DNA of 10,388 nt from Chloroflexota bacterium (GTDB lineage: Bacteria; Chloroflexota; Ktedonobacteria; Ktedonobacterales; Ktedonobacteraceae), in the NCBI GenBank assembly GCA_005881495.1, contig VBHI01000075.1:1-10388 (forward strand). Reading direction: 5' to 3'. Shown in pieces: positions 1-6,281 of the stretch (the stretch's first letter is position 1; every line of letters starts with the position of its first letter). Both the position numbers and the translations under genes were made by a program. The notes under the pieces were generated by a model. It saw nothing but the letters and a program-made list of their open reading frames with translations. It made no database searches and was not told the DNA's origin.

Positions 1-176
1 AGCGCGAGTTTTTCTGGTGCAAAGCGGTGTGTGCGAGCACCGCCCGCGATACTTTCTCGTGAACCGACTGCACAGGCCGTGCAAGGAAGCCCATGGCCGT
101 GAAAGACTTTGACCGTTGCCGGGTGCATTGAGACCACGTCGTGAATTATCATTTCGGCAGTTATTGTTTCCGCCAT
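1..176 (-). CDS. DUF1858 domain protein (CxxC redox-disulfide type), partial
   Basis: This is the first 58 residues of a minus-strand gene that leaves the window on the left. ATG is at 176-174, preceded by the Shine-Dalgarno GAGAGG with a 9-nt spacer. The translation opens MAETITAEMIIHDVV, then HPATVKVFHGHGLPCTAC around residues 18-35, then a short helix-like run ending RFAPEKLA. The pattern of N-terminal strand, 'xxPxTxxVFxxxGLxCxxC', then the SxEx-AxxH helix region matches DUF1858, the family also described as the hybrid-cluster-protein-associated redox disulfide domain. These are small cytoplasmic proteins of about 65-90 residues or domains at the start of longer proteins. Their function is not established; the CxxC pair suggests a redox or metal-binding role. 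It has its own promoter and so is probably not co-transcribed with the acyl-CoA synthetase behind it. The family call is from motif recognition only. Confidence 0.82.
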   Translation of the reverse strand, partial: MAETITAEMIIHDVVSMHPATVKVFHGHGLPCTACAVGSRESIAGGARTHRFAPEKLA

Positions 177-296
177 GTGTTATTACCTCTCAAGTCAAAG
201 AGTATATGAAAATAAGGAGTAACTATTGCGTTTGTTTTTGTGGCGTCAGGCAAGAACGAAATAGAGAATTCAATTCCTACCTGCCAACTCAGATAT

Positions 297-326
297 ATTA
301 TAGCACACTCTCTACCGGTGTGACTA
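297..326 (-). promoter_or_regulatory. Extended -10 promoter of the DUF1858 gene
   Basis: On the minus strand there is a perfect TATAAT (302-297) preceded by TGC, giving the extended -10 form TGCTATAAT. A weaker -35, TAGTCA (326-321, 4 of 6 to consensus), lies 18 nt upstream. The predicted transcript start is near 290, which leaves a leader of about 114 nt before the ATG at 176. I see no riboswitch-like fold in that leader. Confidence 0.65.
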
Positions 327-336
327 TAGTGATGAG

Positions 337-373
337 CGCGGCGGCCTGCAAGCAGGTCGCCGCGTGATTTTTT
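337..373 (+). terminator. GC-rich hairpin followed by T6 (plus-strand terminator form)
   Basis: A 13-bp stem pairs 337-349 with 352-364 (one G-U pair, tiny CAAG turn) and is followed on the plus strand by TGA and six T residues at 368-373. This is the classic Rho-independent form read rightward, yet no plus-strand gene lies to its left inside the window. Read leftward it has no T-run and would only be a barrier just upstream of the DUF1858 promoter. It may stop antisense transcription or act with the neighbouring hairpin. Confidence 0.5.
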
Positions 374-375
374 GC

Positions 376-421
376 GCCTGGTGTGCAGTCCATGGCACAG
401 CTAATGGACTGCACACCAGGC
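376..421 (-). terminator. Perfect 18-bp inverted repeat after the acyl-CoA synthetase gene
   Basis: Arms 376-393 and 404-421 are exact reverse complements (18 bp, starting GCCTGGTGTGCAG) around a 10-nt loop. The hairpin begins 19 nt after the stop codon of the minus-strand acyl-CoA synthetase gene, so its natural role is transcription termination or 3' end protection of that mRNA. On the minus strand the next bases are A-rich, not T-rich, so it is not a canonical intrinsic terminator. It could instead be a dispersed palindromic (REP-like) repeat. Confidence 0.55.
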
Positions 422-440
422 ACGGTTTGTTTATCCCGGC

Positions 441-2189
441 TCAGGATGTTTTTATTGAGGCCGCCCCTTCCAGACCGAGTTCCTTGGTAGATTGCCCGCG
501 CATCTGGAACTTCATGATCTTGCCGGTGACCGTCATAGGGAAGGAATCGACGAACTTGATGTAGCGAGGAATTTTGTAGTGGGCAATCTGGCCCTTGCAG
601 AAGTTCTTTATCTCCTCTTCTGTAGCCTGTTCGCCGGGTTTGAGTTTCACCCAGGCCATAATTTCTTCACCGTACTTGGGATCAGGCACACCTATAACCT
701 GCACATCGCTGATCTTGGGATGGGTATAGAGGAACTCCTCGATCTCGCGCGGATAGATATTTTCGCCTCCGCGAATGACCATATCCTTGATACGACCAAC
801 GATGTTGATATAGCCCTCCTGGTCCATAGTCGCCAGGTCACCAGTATGCATCCAGCGCGCATTGTCAATGGCGGTGACGGTGGCTTCAGGATTATTCCAG
901 TAGCCCAGCATGATGCTGTAGCCGCGCGTGCACAGCTCACCGGGGGTATTGAGAGGAACAACCTGGCCGGTCTCCGGGTCAACAATTTTGATCTCAAGGT
1001 GCGGGTGGATAACACCCACCGTGCTGACGCGTTTCTCCAGGGGAGAATCGAGGCGGGTCTGCGTTGAGACAGGGCTCGTCTCGGTCATACCGTAACAGAT
1101 CTCCACATCACGCATACCCATGAGCGAATTGACTTTCTTCATTACCTCAATGGGACAAGGAGAACCTGCCATGACACCAGTGCGCAGGCTGCTCAGGTTG
1201 AACTTGTTGAAATCTGGATGGTCGAGTTCCGCAATGAACATGGTGGGAACGCCGTAGAGAGCGGTGCATTTTTCGTCTTGTACTGCCTGCAGGACGCTGA
1301 GCGGTTCAAAGCCTTCCGAGGGATAGACCATTGTCGCGCCGTGGGTGATGCAGCCAAGGTTGGCCATGACCATGCCGAAGCAGTGATACAAGGGAACGGG
1401 AATGCAGAGTCTATCTTCGTGGGTGAAGTTTTGCAGGCGGGCCACAAAATAGCCATTGTTGAGAATGTTGTGGTGGCTGAGGGTGGCGCCCTTGGGGAAA
1501 CCAGTGGTGCCGCTGGTATACTGGATGTTGATCGGATCGTCAAACTCCTGCTCCCGTTGGCGCAGCACGAGTTGCTCGTCGCTCACCAAAGAGCCCATAG
1601 ACATCAACTCATCCCAGTTATACATACCAGGCCGTTTTTCCGAGCCAAAGCGGATGACCGTGGTCAACTCGGGCAAATCACCTGCTTTCAACTGTCCAGG
1701 TTCGCACTCGTTCAATTCAGGAGCCAGGGTCGTGATCATCTCGGTGTAATTGGAGGTCTTGAATTCGGGGGCAAGGACGAGAGCTGTACAGCCTGATTGC
1801 TTGAGGGCATATTCGAGTTCTTGCAGGCGATACGACGGATTGATATTGACGAGAATTACGCCTATTTTGCTGGTGGCGAATTGGGTGATGCACCATTCAG
1901 CGCGGTTGGGTGACCAGATGCCAATGCGCTGGCCCTTCTGGAAGCCCATGTGCATCAGTCCCTTCGCACACTGGTTGACCTGCGCCTGTAGCTCCCGGTA
2001 CGTGAGGCGGATTTGCTGTTGGCTGGAGATGAGGGCTGGATGGTCGGGATATTTTTCAACGGTTTGATCAAACATATCACCAATGGTGAGGCCTAATAAT
2101 GGGGTATCGCTGGTAGCGCTGGTGTAACTCCAGCGGCGTTCTGCCTTGTCGGTGGATGCGACGGACGGATCTTTTTGCATCACTGTCAT
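441..2189 (-). CDS. Fatty acyl-CoA synthetase (AMP-binding, ACSF2-like)
   Basis: A complete 582-residue ANL-superfamily enzyme. It would activate a carboxylic acid with ATP to an acyl-adenylate and then transfer it to CoA, probably in the cytoplasm. Motifs in order: A3 P-loop [11 protein letters not shown] at 224-234; CYGMTETSP (A5) around 365-373; GELC..GY..MLGYW at 417-431; MHTGD at 447-451; the A8 hinge [16 protein letters not shown] at 465-480; PDPKYGEE at 502-509; and the A10 TVTGKIMK with the adenylation lysine at about 557. Length and motif wording are closest to medium/long-chain ACSF2/YngI-type enzymes rather than to acetyl-CoA synthetase or 4-coumarate ligase; the substrate cannot be read from sequence. 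The start ATG (2189-2187) has AGAGGAGA about 11 nt upstream; a second ATG three codons on has worse spacing. It is divergent from the Crp-like gene and seems monocistronic. The long frames on its opposite strand are shadows. Confidence 0.95.
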   Translation of the reverse strand: MTVMQKDPSVASTDKAERRWSYTSATSDTPLLGLTIGDMFDQTVEKYPDHPALISSQQQIRLTYRELQAQVNQCAKGLMHMGFQKGQRIGIWSPNRAEWCITQFATSKIGVILVNINPSYRLQELEYALKQSGCTALVLAPEFKTSNYTEMITTLAPELNECEPGQLKAGDLPELTTVIRFGSEKRPGMYNWDELMSMGSLVSDEQLVLRQREQEFDDPINIQYTSGTTGFPKGATLSHHNILNNGYFVARLQNFTHEDRLCIPVPLYHCFGMVMANLGCITHGATMVYPSEGFEPLSVLQAVQDEKCTALYGVPTMFIAELDHPDFNKFNLSSLRTGVMAGSPCPIEVMKKVNSLMGMRDVEICYGMTETSPVSTQTRLDSPLEKRVSTVGVIHPHLEIKIVDPETGQVVPLNTPGELCTRGYSIMLGYWNNPEATVTAIDNARWMHTGDLATMDQEGYINIVGRIKDMVIRGGENIYPREIEEFLYTHPKISDVQVIGVPDPKYGEEIMAWVKLKPGEQATEEEIKNFCKGQIAHYKIPRYIKFVDSFPMTVTGKIMKFQMRGQSTKELGLEGAASIKTS

Positions 2190-2290
2190 AGTGTTTTCGT
2201 TCTCCTCTGGGGTCGAACAAATAGGTAGAAATAGATAGGCGCAGCTCTCGAATGAGCCTTGCTTTTACAAGGTAAAGAGTAACCAATGTG

Positions 2291-2304
2291 GAGATAAAAA
2301 TCAA
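2291..2304. promoter_or_regulatory. FNR-like palindrome upstream of the acyl-CoA synthetase gene
   Basis: The plus strand reads GAGAT-AAAA-ATCAA; the minus strand reads TTGAT-TTTT-ATCTC. This matches the known FNR-type consensus TTGAT-N4-ATCAA at 8 of 10 arm positions. It lies about 100 nt upstream of the acyl-CoA synthetase start. Its TTGATT (2304-2299) could also serve as a minus-strand -35 with a poor -10 (TACTCT) 17 nt on. A regulator of the Crp/Fnr family is encoded next to it. It is short and A/T-rich, so chance is possible. Confidence 0.35.
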
Positions 2305-2332
2305 GTTTTTGCTGCCGATGACAAGGCAACTA

Positions 2333-2361
2333 TTGCACGAAAGCGCAAAGTAGGCTAGTAT
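2333..2361 (+). promoter_or_regulatory. Putative promoter and palindromic operator of the Crp/Fnr gene
   Basis: TTGCAC (2333-2338) and TAGTAT (2356-2361) are separated by 17 nt, an acceptable but weak sigma-70-type pair. The first element is half of the imperfect palindrome TTGCAC-GAAA-GCGCAA (2333-2348), whose 6-4-6 layout resembles Crp/Fnr-family sites. Binding there would cover the -35 region and suits autoregulation. The gene's ATG lies 70 nt further on, with AAGGA 7 nt before it. Confidence 0.35.
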
Positions 2362-2430
2362 ACGGCTATATTAGGTAGAAGATTCTTCAAAGTAGTATCC
2401 GTCTGAAGTAGTTCTATGAAGGAATAGCAT

Positions 2431-3120
2431 ATGCAAACAGAGAGCGAAGCCGTGTACCTGAAGCAGGTGCCGCTTTTTGCCGGGCTGGAGGACGAGGATA
2501 TTCGCGAACTGATGTCGGTAGCAAAGCGCCGGACGTTCCGCAGTGGTGAGGTGATATTTCACCGCGAAGACCCGGGCCAGGTACTCTATGTAATTAAGGA
2601 AGGTAAGGTTAAAATCTCCCTGATTAGCCCCGATGGGCAGGAAATTTCATTGGTCGTATTCGGCAAAGGCGAATGCTTCGGAGAAATTGCCATCCTTGAT
2701 GGATTATCACGCTCCGCAGATGCCATCGCAATGGAAAAAGTCGAGTGTTATACGCTGCAGCGGAGCGACTTCCATAAAGCGATCATGAAGAATCCTAAAA
2801 TCGCCATACAAGTGATGGAAGTGCTCTCCAAACGGCTGCGCAGCACTGACCAGATGGTGGAAGATTTGATCTTCCTGGACGTCTATGGACGCGTGGCGAA
2901 AAAGTTGCTGGAACTGGCCGACACACATGGCACCAAAGTCGAAAATGGGATTCGTATCGATGTGCGCCTGACACAGCAAGAGCTGGCTTCGATGGTTGGC
3001 TCGTCTCGTGAAAGCGTCAACAAGGTGATGGGGTACTTTACCGATAAAAACTTTATCAGCACGGACAAACACAAAATTACGTTGCATCGCATTGCCGACT
3101 TGAAGCGACGAATCTATTAA
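2431..3120 (+). CDS. Crp/Fnr family transcriptional regulator
   Basis: A complete 229-residue protein with the standard two-part layout. The N-terminal cyclic-nucleotide-binding beta-roll spans about 14-125 and includes the phosphate-binding cassette FGEIAIL..LSRSA at 83-96; its glycine, glutamate and Arg-Ser pair are those that hold cAMP in E. coli CRP. A dimerisation helix follows at about 122-150. The C-terminal winged helix-turn-helix has TQQELASMVGSSRESVNKVM at 181-200 and the recognition helix SRESVNKVM. It keeps the residues expected of an effector-binding CRP-like protein. Its only cysteines are about 82 and 107, so it cannot carry the four-cysteine iron-sulfur cluster of FNR. The real ligand is unknown. 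The ATG is supported by AAGGA 7 nt upstream. It is divergent from the acyl-CoA synthetase and 158 nt ahead of the polyprenyl-sugar operon on the same strand. No clear terminator separates them, so both could be its targets. Confidence 0.93.
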   Translation: MQTESEAVYLKQVPLFAGLEDEDIRELMSVAKRRTFRSGEVIFHREDPGQVLYVIKEGKVKISLISPDGQEISLVVFGKGECFGEIAILDGLSRSADAIAMEKVECYTLQRSDFHKAIMKNPKIAIQVMEVLSKRLRSTDQMVEDLIFLDVYGRVAKKLLELADTHGTKVENGIRIDVRLTQQELASMVGSSRESVNKVMGYFTDKNFISTDKHKITLHRIADLKRRIY

Positions 3121-3165
3121 TTCGTCCTATCAAGCAGGGATGGAATTGCAGGTTGCTCCTGTTAC

Positions 3166-3194
3166 TTGCATTCAGCGCAAAACGTTTATACACT
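3166..3194 (+). promoter_or_regulatory. Weak putative promoter of the ubiA-like operon
   Basis: TTGCAT (3166-3171) and TACACT (3189-3194) have 17-nt spacing; neither box is strong. Just inside lies GCGCAAA (3175-3181), so the stretch TTGCA-N4-GCGCAAA repeats, with one base less spacing, the TTGCA-N5-GCGCAAA found upstream of the Crp-like gene. That similarity is the main reason to note this site. Confidence 0.3.
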
Positions 3195-3221
3195 GACGTC
3201 AAATGAAGATAACGATGAAGA

Positions 3222-3248
3222 GCTCCCTTTCAGAAAAAATGAGGGAGC
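3222..3248 (+). other. Hairpin in the leader of the ubiA-like operon
   Basis: GCTCCCT (3222-3228) pairs with AGGGAGC (3242-3248) around a 13-nt A-rich loop. A 10-bp palindrome CCCCATGGGG follows at 3250-3259. The right arm contains GGGAG, the only good Shine-Dalgarno sequence near the operon start, so folding would hide it. No T-run follows, so it is not an intrinsic terminator. Confidence 0.45.
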
Positions 3249-3253
3249 ACCCC

Positions 3254-3337
3254 ATGGGGGTTCCCACAAAAGACGATTATGGCAATAGAGAAACAGGCAG
3301 AAGAGCAGAAGGAACTCGTTCACGCGGCAACGACTGA
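3254..3337 (+). CDS. Possible 27-residue leader peptide overlapping the ubiA-like start
   Basis: The ATG at 3254 has GGGAG six nt upstream and opens a 27-codon frame (MGVPTKDDYGN..., ending GND) that stops with TGA at 3335-3337, inside the next gene in another frame. The arginine-rich product resembles nothing I know. Its start site is better placed than that of the 338-residue gene at 3279, which lacks a close Shine-Dalgarno. It could be a leader peptide that couples or gates translation, or simply chance. Evidence is limited to the ribosome-binding geometry. Confidence 0.25.
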   Translation: MGVPTKDDYGNRETGRRAEGTRSRGND

Positions 3338-4295
3338 AACACCTCTACCGCCACAAGAATTGGGTATAAAAAGACGGATATTTGCACTCATCCGCGCAAT
3401 GCGTCCCAGACAATGGACAAAAAATCTCGCACTCTTTGTCGGATTGGTATTCGCGCAACAATTATTTACTCTCTCGTCGTTTGAACGAGCTGGATTAGCT
3501 TTTGCCGCGTTTTGCCTGGCTTCCAGTTTCATTTACTTGCTGAACGATTTACTGGATCTGGAGAATGATCGCCAACATCCGGTAAAACGAAATCGACCAC
3601 TGGCCGCCGGTACCCTGCCAATTGCGTGGGCTATGACTGCGATGGGTTTCCTTATACTGGGATGTGCCGGGCTAACCGCGTTGATCTTTACCATTCCTAT
3701 TCATGCACAGCCGGATATCTTCGCCGACCTGGGCGGTTCAAACTTGCTGTTTACCGCTACCATCATGATCTACCTCCTGGTAATGGTGCTCTACAGCATA
3801 CGTCTGAAACATGTCGTTTTGATCGATGTTTTTGTCATCGCCAGCGGCTTCATATTGCGTATTCTGGCCGGAGCAGTGGTTGTTCCTGTTTCCATCTCGC
3901 CGTGGCTCTACCTGGTGACCATTCTGCTTTCACTGTTCCTTGCGCTCAACAAGCGGCGCCACGAGTTAGTGCTCTTAGAGGGACGAGCCAGTGATCACCG
4001 GCAGATACTCAAAGAGTATAGCCTCCCCATGCTTGACCAGATGATTACAATCGTGACGGCGGCGACCTTGATGTCCTACAGCCTATACACGTTCCAGGGG
4101 CCGACAGGAAATCATCGCCTGATGATCACCATTCCACTGGTACTCTATGGCATGTTCCGCTATTTGTACCTGGTCTACATGCGAAAGGAAGGCGGAAGTC
4201 CCGAAGAGGCGCTATTACGTGACCGGCATATGCTCGGAACCGTTGTTTTGAGTATAGCAATTATTATTTTCGTGCTATACATTTTTCCGCAGTAA
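3279..4295 (+). CDS. UbiA-family prenyltransferase, decaprenyl-phosphate phosphoribosyltransferase-like
   Basis: A 338-residue polytopic membrane enzyme. The best family match by eye is 5-phosphoribosyl-1-pyrophosphate:polyprenyl-phosphate transferase (the Rv3806c/UbiA type of mycobacteria), which makes polyprenyl-phosphoryl-5-phosphoribose at the cytoplasmic face of the membrane. MRPRQWTKNL at 41-50 is the typical start of that group. The first Asp-rich motif is NDLLDLENDRQHPVKRNRPLAAG (89-111), with Mg-binding Asp at 90, 93 and 97. The second polar region is YSIRLKHVVLIDVFVIASGF (172-191), then SLFLALNKRRHEL (218-230). About eight or nine hydrophobic segments can be seen. The first 35 residues are a hydrophilic extension. 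An in-frame stop at 3240-3242 limits the start, and ATG 3279 is the first start codon after it, but it lacks a close ribosome site. No epimerase (DprE1/E2-like) is seen nearby, so an arabinose product is not implied. Other UbiA substrates remain possible. Confidence 0.85.
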   Translation: MAIEKQAEEQKELVHAATTETPLPPQELGIKRRIFALIRAMRPRQWTKNLALFVGLVFAQQLFTLSSFERAGLAFAAFCLASSFIYLLNDLLDLENDRQHPVKRNRPLAAGTLPIAWAMTAMGFLILGCAGLTALIFTIPIHAQPDIFADLGGSNLLFTATIMIYLLVMVLYSIRLKHVVLIDVFVIASGFILRILAGAVVVPVSISPWLYLVTILLSLFLALNKRRHELVLLEGRASDHRQILKEYSLPMLDQMITIVTAATLMSYSLYTFQGPTGNHRLMITIPLVLYGMFRYLYLVYMRKEGGSPEEALLRDRHMLGTVVLSIAIIIFVLYIFPQ

Positions 4296-4303
4296 GGGAG
4301 AGC

Positions 4304-5413
4304 GTGGGTTTGCACATTCGCAAAATACGCACCGGTCTACTATTTTCGTTGGTGTTGGCATTTGTTGTTATGACGGGCGTTGCTCTCTACGCAGACGTAC
4401 CGCTCATGTTCAGTGCCTTAGCCCGCTTCCGCTGGGAATATCTTCCACTTATCCTGGCGCTGACACTCTTCAATTATCTCTGCCGCTTTTTCAAATGGCA
4501 GTATTTTCTTAAACGCCTTGAATTGCATGTCCCCTGGGTGAAAAGTCTGCTGATTTTCCTATCAGGTCTTTCAATGGCGATTACGCCCGGCAAGGTAGGC
4601 GAATTACTGAAATCATACCTCTTGAAGAATACGAACGGGGCACCAATCAGTCGTACTTCACCGATTATCATGGCGGAACGCCTGAGCGACGGTCTCGCAA
4701 TGCTCATCCTGGCGGCAACGGGGCTGGTACTCTACCGTTTTAGCTGGGCAGTGTTGCTGGTCCTGCTGGTGCTCGGCTCAGGTGGGATCATACTGATTCA
4801 AAATCGCACCCTTTCGCTGGCGGCGCTGAGTTATGGCGAGAGATTGCCACTAGTGGCACGGTTCGCTCACCTGGTACGTGATTTCTATGAAAGCTCCTAC
4901 ACCTTGTTACAATGGCGCTCTTTACTGCTTGCTGTGTGTATTGGCGTTATCTCGTGGTCAGGAGAATGCGTGGCGCTATATTTTGTATTTCTGGGTCTGG
5001 GAATCACACCAGGACCTGACCTACTCCTGAAATCTATATTTATCTTATCTGTTTCATCCTTGATTGGATCGGCCTCAGGCCTGCCCGGGGGATTAGGAAC
5101 GGCCGATGGTAGTATGTTGGGGCTTACTCGCTTGCTCGTTACAACTTCGGCAACGATAGGAGGCGCAGCGACGCTGCTCATTCGTCTATGTACGCTATGG
5201 TTTGGTCTGGGACTAGGAGTTATTGCTCTACTCATATTCCGCGTAACTCAGCATACTGGTATGCCTTTGAGACAAGGGGATGTTTGGAAAGAGAAACATT
5301 TACCTGGATTAGAACACAAAACCCTAAGCACCTTGCCTGTGCATGAACGCGAGATAGGTTTTCAGCCTGCATCAGCAACAGTGTCGGCAAGAGATGGAGA
5401 CAAAGCTATATGA
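4304..5413 (+). CDS. UPF0104 / LPG-synthase transmembrane-type membrane protein (flippase-like)
   Basis: A 369-residue integral membrane protein of the PF03706 type (lysylphosphatidylglycerol synthase TM region, AglD-like), with roughly eight membrane spans. Conserved family signatures visible: RFFKWQYFLKRL (61-72), TPGKVGELLKSYLLK (94-108), ERLSDGLAM (125-133) and GLPGGLGTADGSM (259-271). The soluble lysyl-transfer domain of MprF is absent, so lipid aminoacylation is not expected. Stand-alone members often sit beside polyprenol-phosphate glycosyltransferases, and a role in moving or using lipid-linked sugars is suspected, not proven. The last 50 residues form a charged, non-membrane tail. 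It starts 8 nt after the ubiA-like stop. GTG 4304 is only 3 nt from GGGAG, whereas in-frame TTG 4310 has a better 9-nt spacing, so the true start may be two codons later. Its TGA overlaps the next gene's ATG by four bases (ATGA), which implies translational coupling. Confidence 0.85.
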   Translation: MGLHIRKIRTGLLFSLVLAFVVMTGVALYADVPLMFSALARFRWEYLPLILALTLFNYLCRFFKWQYFLKRLELHVPWVKSLLIFLSGLSMAITPGKVGELLKSYLLKNTNGAPISRTSPIIMAERLSDGLAMLILAATGLVLYRFSWAVLLVLLVLGSGGIILIQNRTLSLAALSYGERLPLVARFAHLVRDFYESSYTLLQWRSLLLAVCIGVISWSGECVALYFVFLGLGITPGPDLLLKSIFILSVSSLIGSASGLPGGLGTADGSMLGLTRLLVTTSATIGGAATLLIRLCTLWFGLGLGVIALLIFRVTQHTGMPLRQGDVWKEKHLPGLEHKTLSTLPVHEREIGFQPASATVSARDGDKAI

Positions 5414-6216
5414 AAACGTTGATCATTATACCCACCTATAACGAATTAGAAAACCTGCGCCCACTTTTAGAAAAGGTTTTCTCGTTTGCTCCTGATACTG
5501 ATGTGCTGGTCGTTGACGATAATTCATCCGATGGTACCGGAAAACTCGCGGACGAGATTCATGAAGAGAATCCGCAGGTGAATGTGTTGCACCGCGCAGG
5601 CAAATTAGGCCTTGGAACGGCCTATATTGCGGGTTTTAAGTATGCCGTTGCGCAGAATTATGATGCAGCTTTTGAGATGGACGCCGATTTTTCACATGAT
5701 CCCCGCTATTTGCCCGATTTTCTCAAGGCGATTGAAAACGCGGACCTGGTGATCGGTTCACGCTATATCCCTGGTGGCAATACTCCCGACTGGTCGCCTG
5801 TGCGCAAATTCATCAGCGGTGGTGGAAATATTTTTGCACGCTTTATGCTCGGGATTCCGGTGCATGACTGTACTGCGGGTTATCGCTGCTATCGCCGCGA
5901 GGTTTTAGAAAGTATCGAACTGGATACTATTCAATCTGAGGGTTATGCTTTCCAGATCGAGATGGCCTATCGAGTCTCGCAAAAGGGCTTCAAGATTGTC
6001 GAGACGCCCATCGTCTTTATGGATCGACGTGTTGGGAAGTCAAAGATGTCGCGCCAGATTGTGATCGAGGGTTTTACCTACGTTTTACTCGCGCGATTTG
6101 CTAAAAAGCCTTCAAAAGATGCGGTCAGTTTGCAACCGAGCAGCGATCAAAAGAGGTCAGAGGAGGAACCGCAGGTAGAAGAAGAGCGTCCTCAGGTGGC
6201 AAATAGGGAAAAATAA
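5410..6216 (+). CDS. Polyprenol-phosphate mannose synthase-like GT2 glycosyltransferase
   Basis: A 268-residue soluble-type GT2 enzyme of the dolichol-phosphate mannose synthase (DPM1/Ppm1) group. It would transfer mannose, or a related hexose, from GDP-sugar to polyprenyl phosphate at the inner membrane surface. Motifs: PTYNE at 8-12; nucleotide-binding DDNSSDGT at 36-43; the metal-binding DADFSHDP at 91-98 (DXD-like); GSRYIPGG at 116-123; DCTAGYRCYRREVL at 153-166; SEGYAFQIEM at 176-185; and RRVGKSKMS at 206-214. There is no C-terminal GtrA-like membrane domain, so membrane contact is peripheral or through a partner, perhaps the preceding membrane protein. The last 35 residues are charged and Glu-rich (EEEPQVEEERPQ) and seem disordered. 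ATG 5410 overlaps the upstream stop and has GGAGA about 9 nt before it. The exact donor sugar is not certain; the family is. Confidence 0.92.
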   Translation: MKTLIIIPTYNELENLRPLLEKVFSFAPDTDVLVVDDNSSDGTGKLADEIHEENPQVNVLHRAGKLGLGTAYIAGFKYAVAQNYDAAFEMDADFSHDPRYLPDFLKAIENADLVIGSRYIPGGNTPDWSPVRKFISGGGNIFARFMLGIPVHDCTAGYRCYRREVLESIELDTIQSEGYAFQIEMAYRVSQKGFKIVETPIVFMDRRVGKSKMSRQIVIEGFTYVLLARFAKKPSKDAVSLQPSSDQKRSEEEPQVEEERPQVANREK

Positions 6217-6233
6217 AAGTAGAGCGAAGGCGG

Positions 6234-6273
6234 AGAAGAGGGTGACCTACGACAAAGATGACCCTCTTCTTTT
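6234..6273. terminator. Bidirectional terminator between convergent genes
   Basis: A perfect 10-bp stem pairs AGAAGAGGGT (6234-6243) with ACCCTCTTCT (6261-6270) around a 17-nt loop and is followed by TTT on the plus strand; the right arm itself ends T-rich. It lies 17 nt after the GT2 stop and 11 nt after the opposing NYN gene's stop. On the minus strand the stem is followed after about 15 nt by a T-rich run. Confidence 0.8.
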
Positions 6274-6281
6274 GTCTGAGG

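Noticed and set aside
116..367. Plus-strand 83-codon frame
   Set aside because: It overlaps the start and promoter of the DUF1858 gene on the other strand, has no ribosome site and resembles nothing.
492..1796. Long plus-strand frames (about 190 residues each) inside the acyl-CoA synthetase region
   Set aside because: They lie opposite a gene with every ANL motif intact, carry no recognisable domain and have no ribosome sites; antisense shadows.
2431..3120. FNR-type oxygen sensor
   Set aside because: Only two cysteines, neither in the N-terminal cluster pattern.
3121..3165. Terminator after the Crp-like gene
   Set aside because: Only short bulged pairing (around CAAGCAGG and CCTGTTACTTG) and no T-run.
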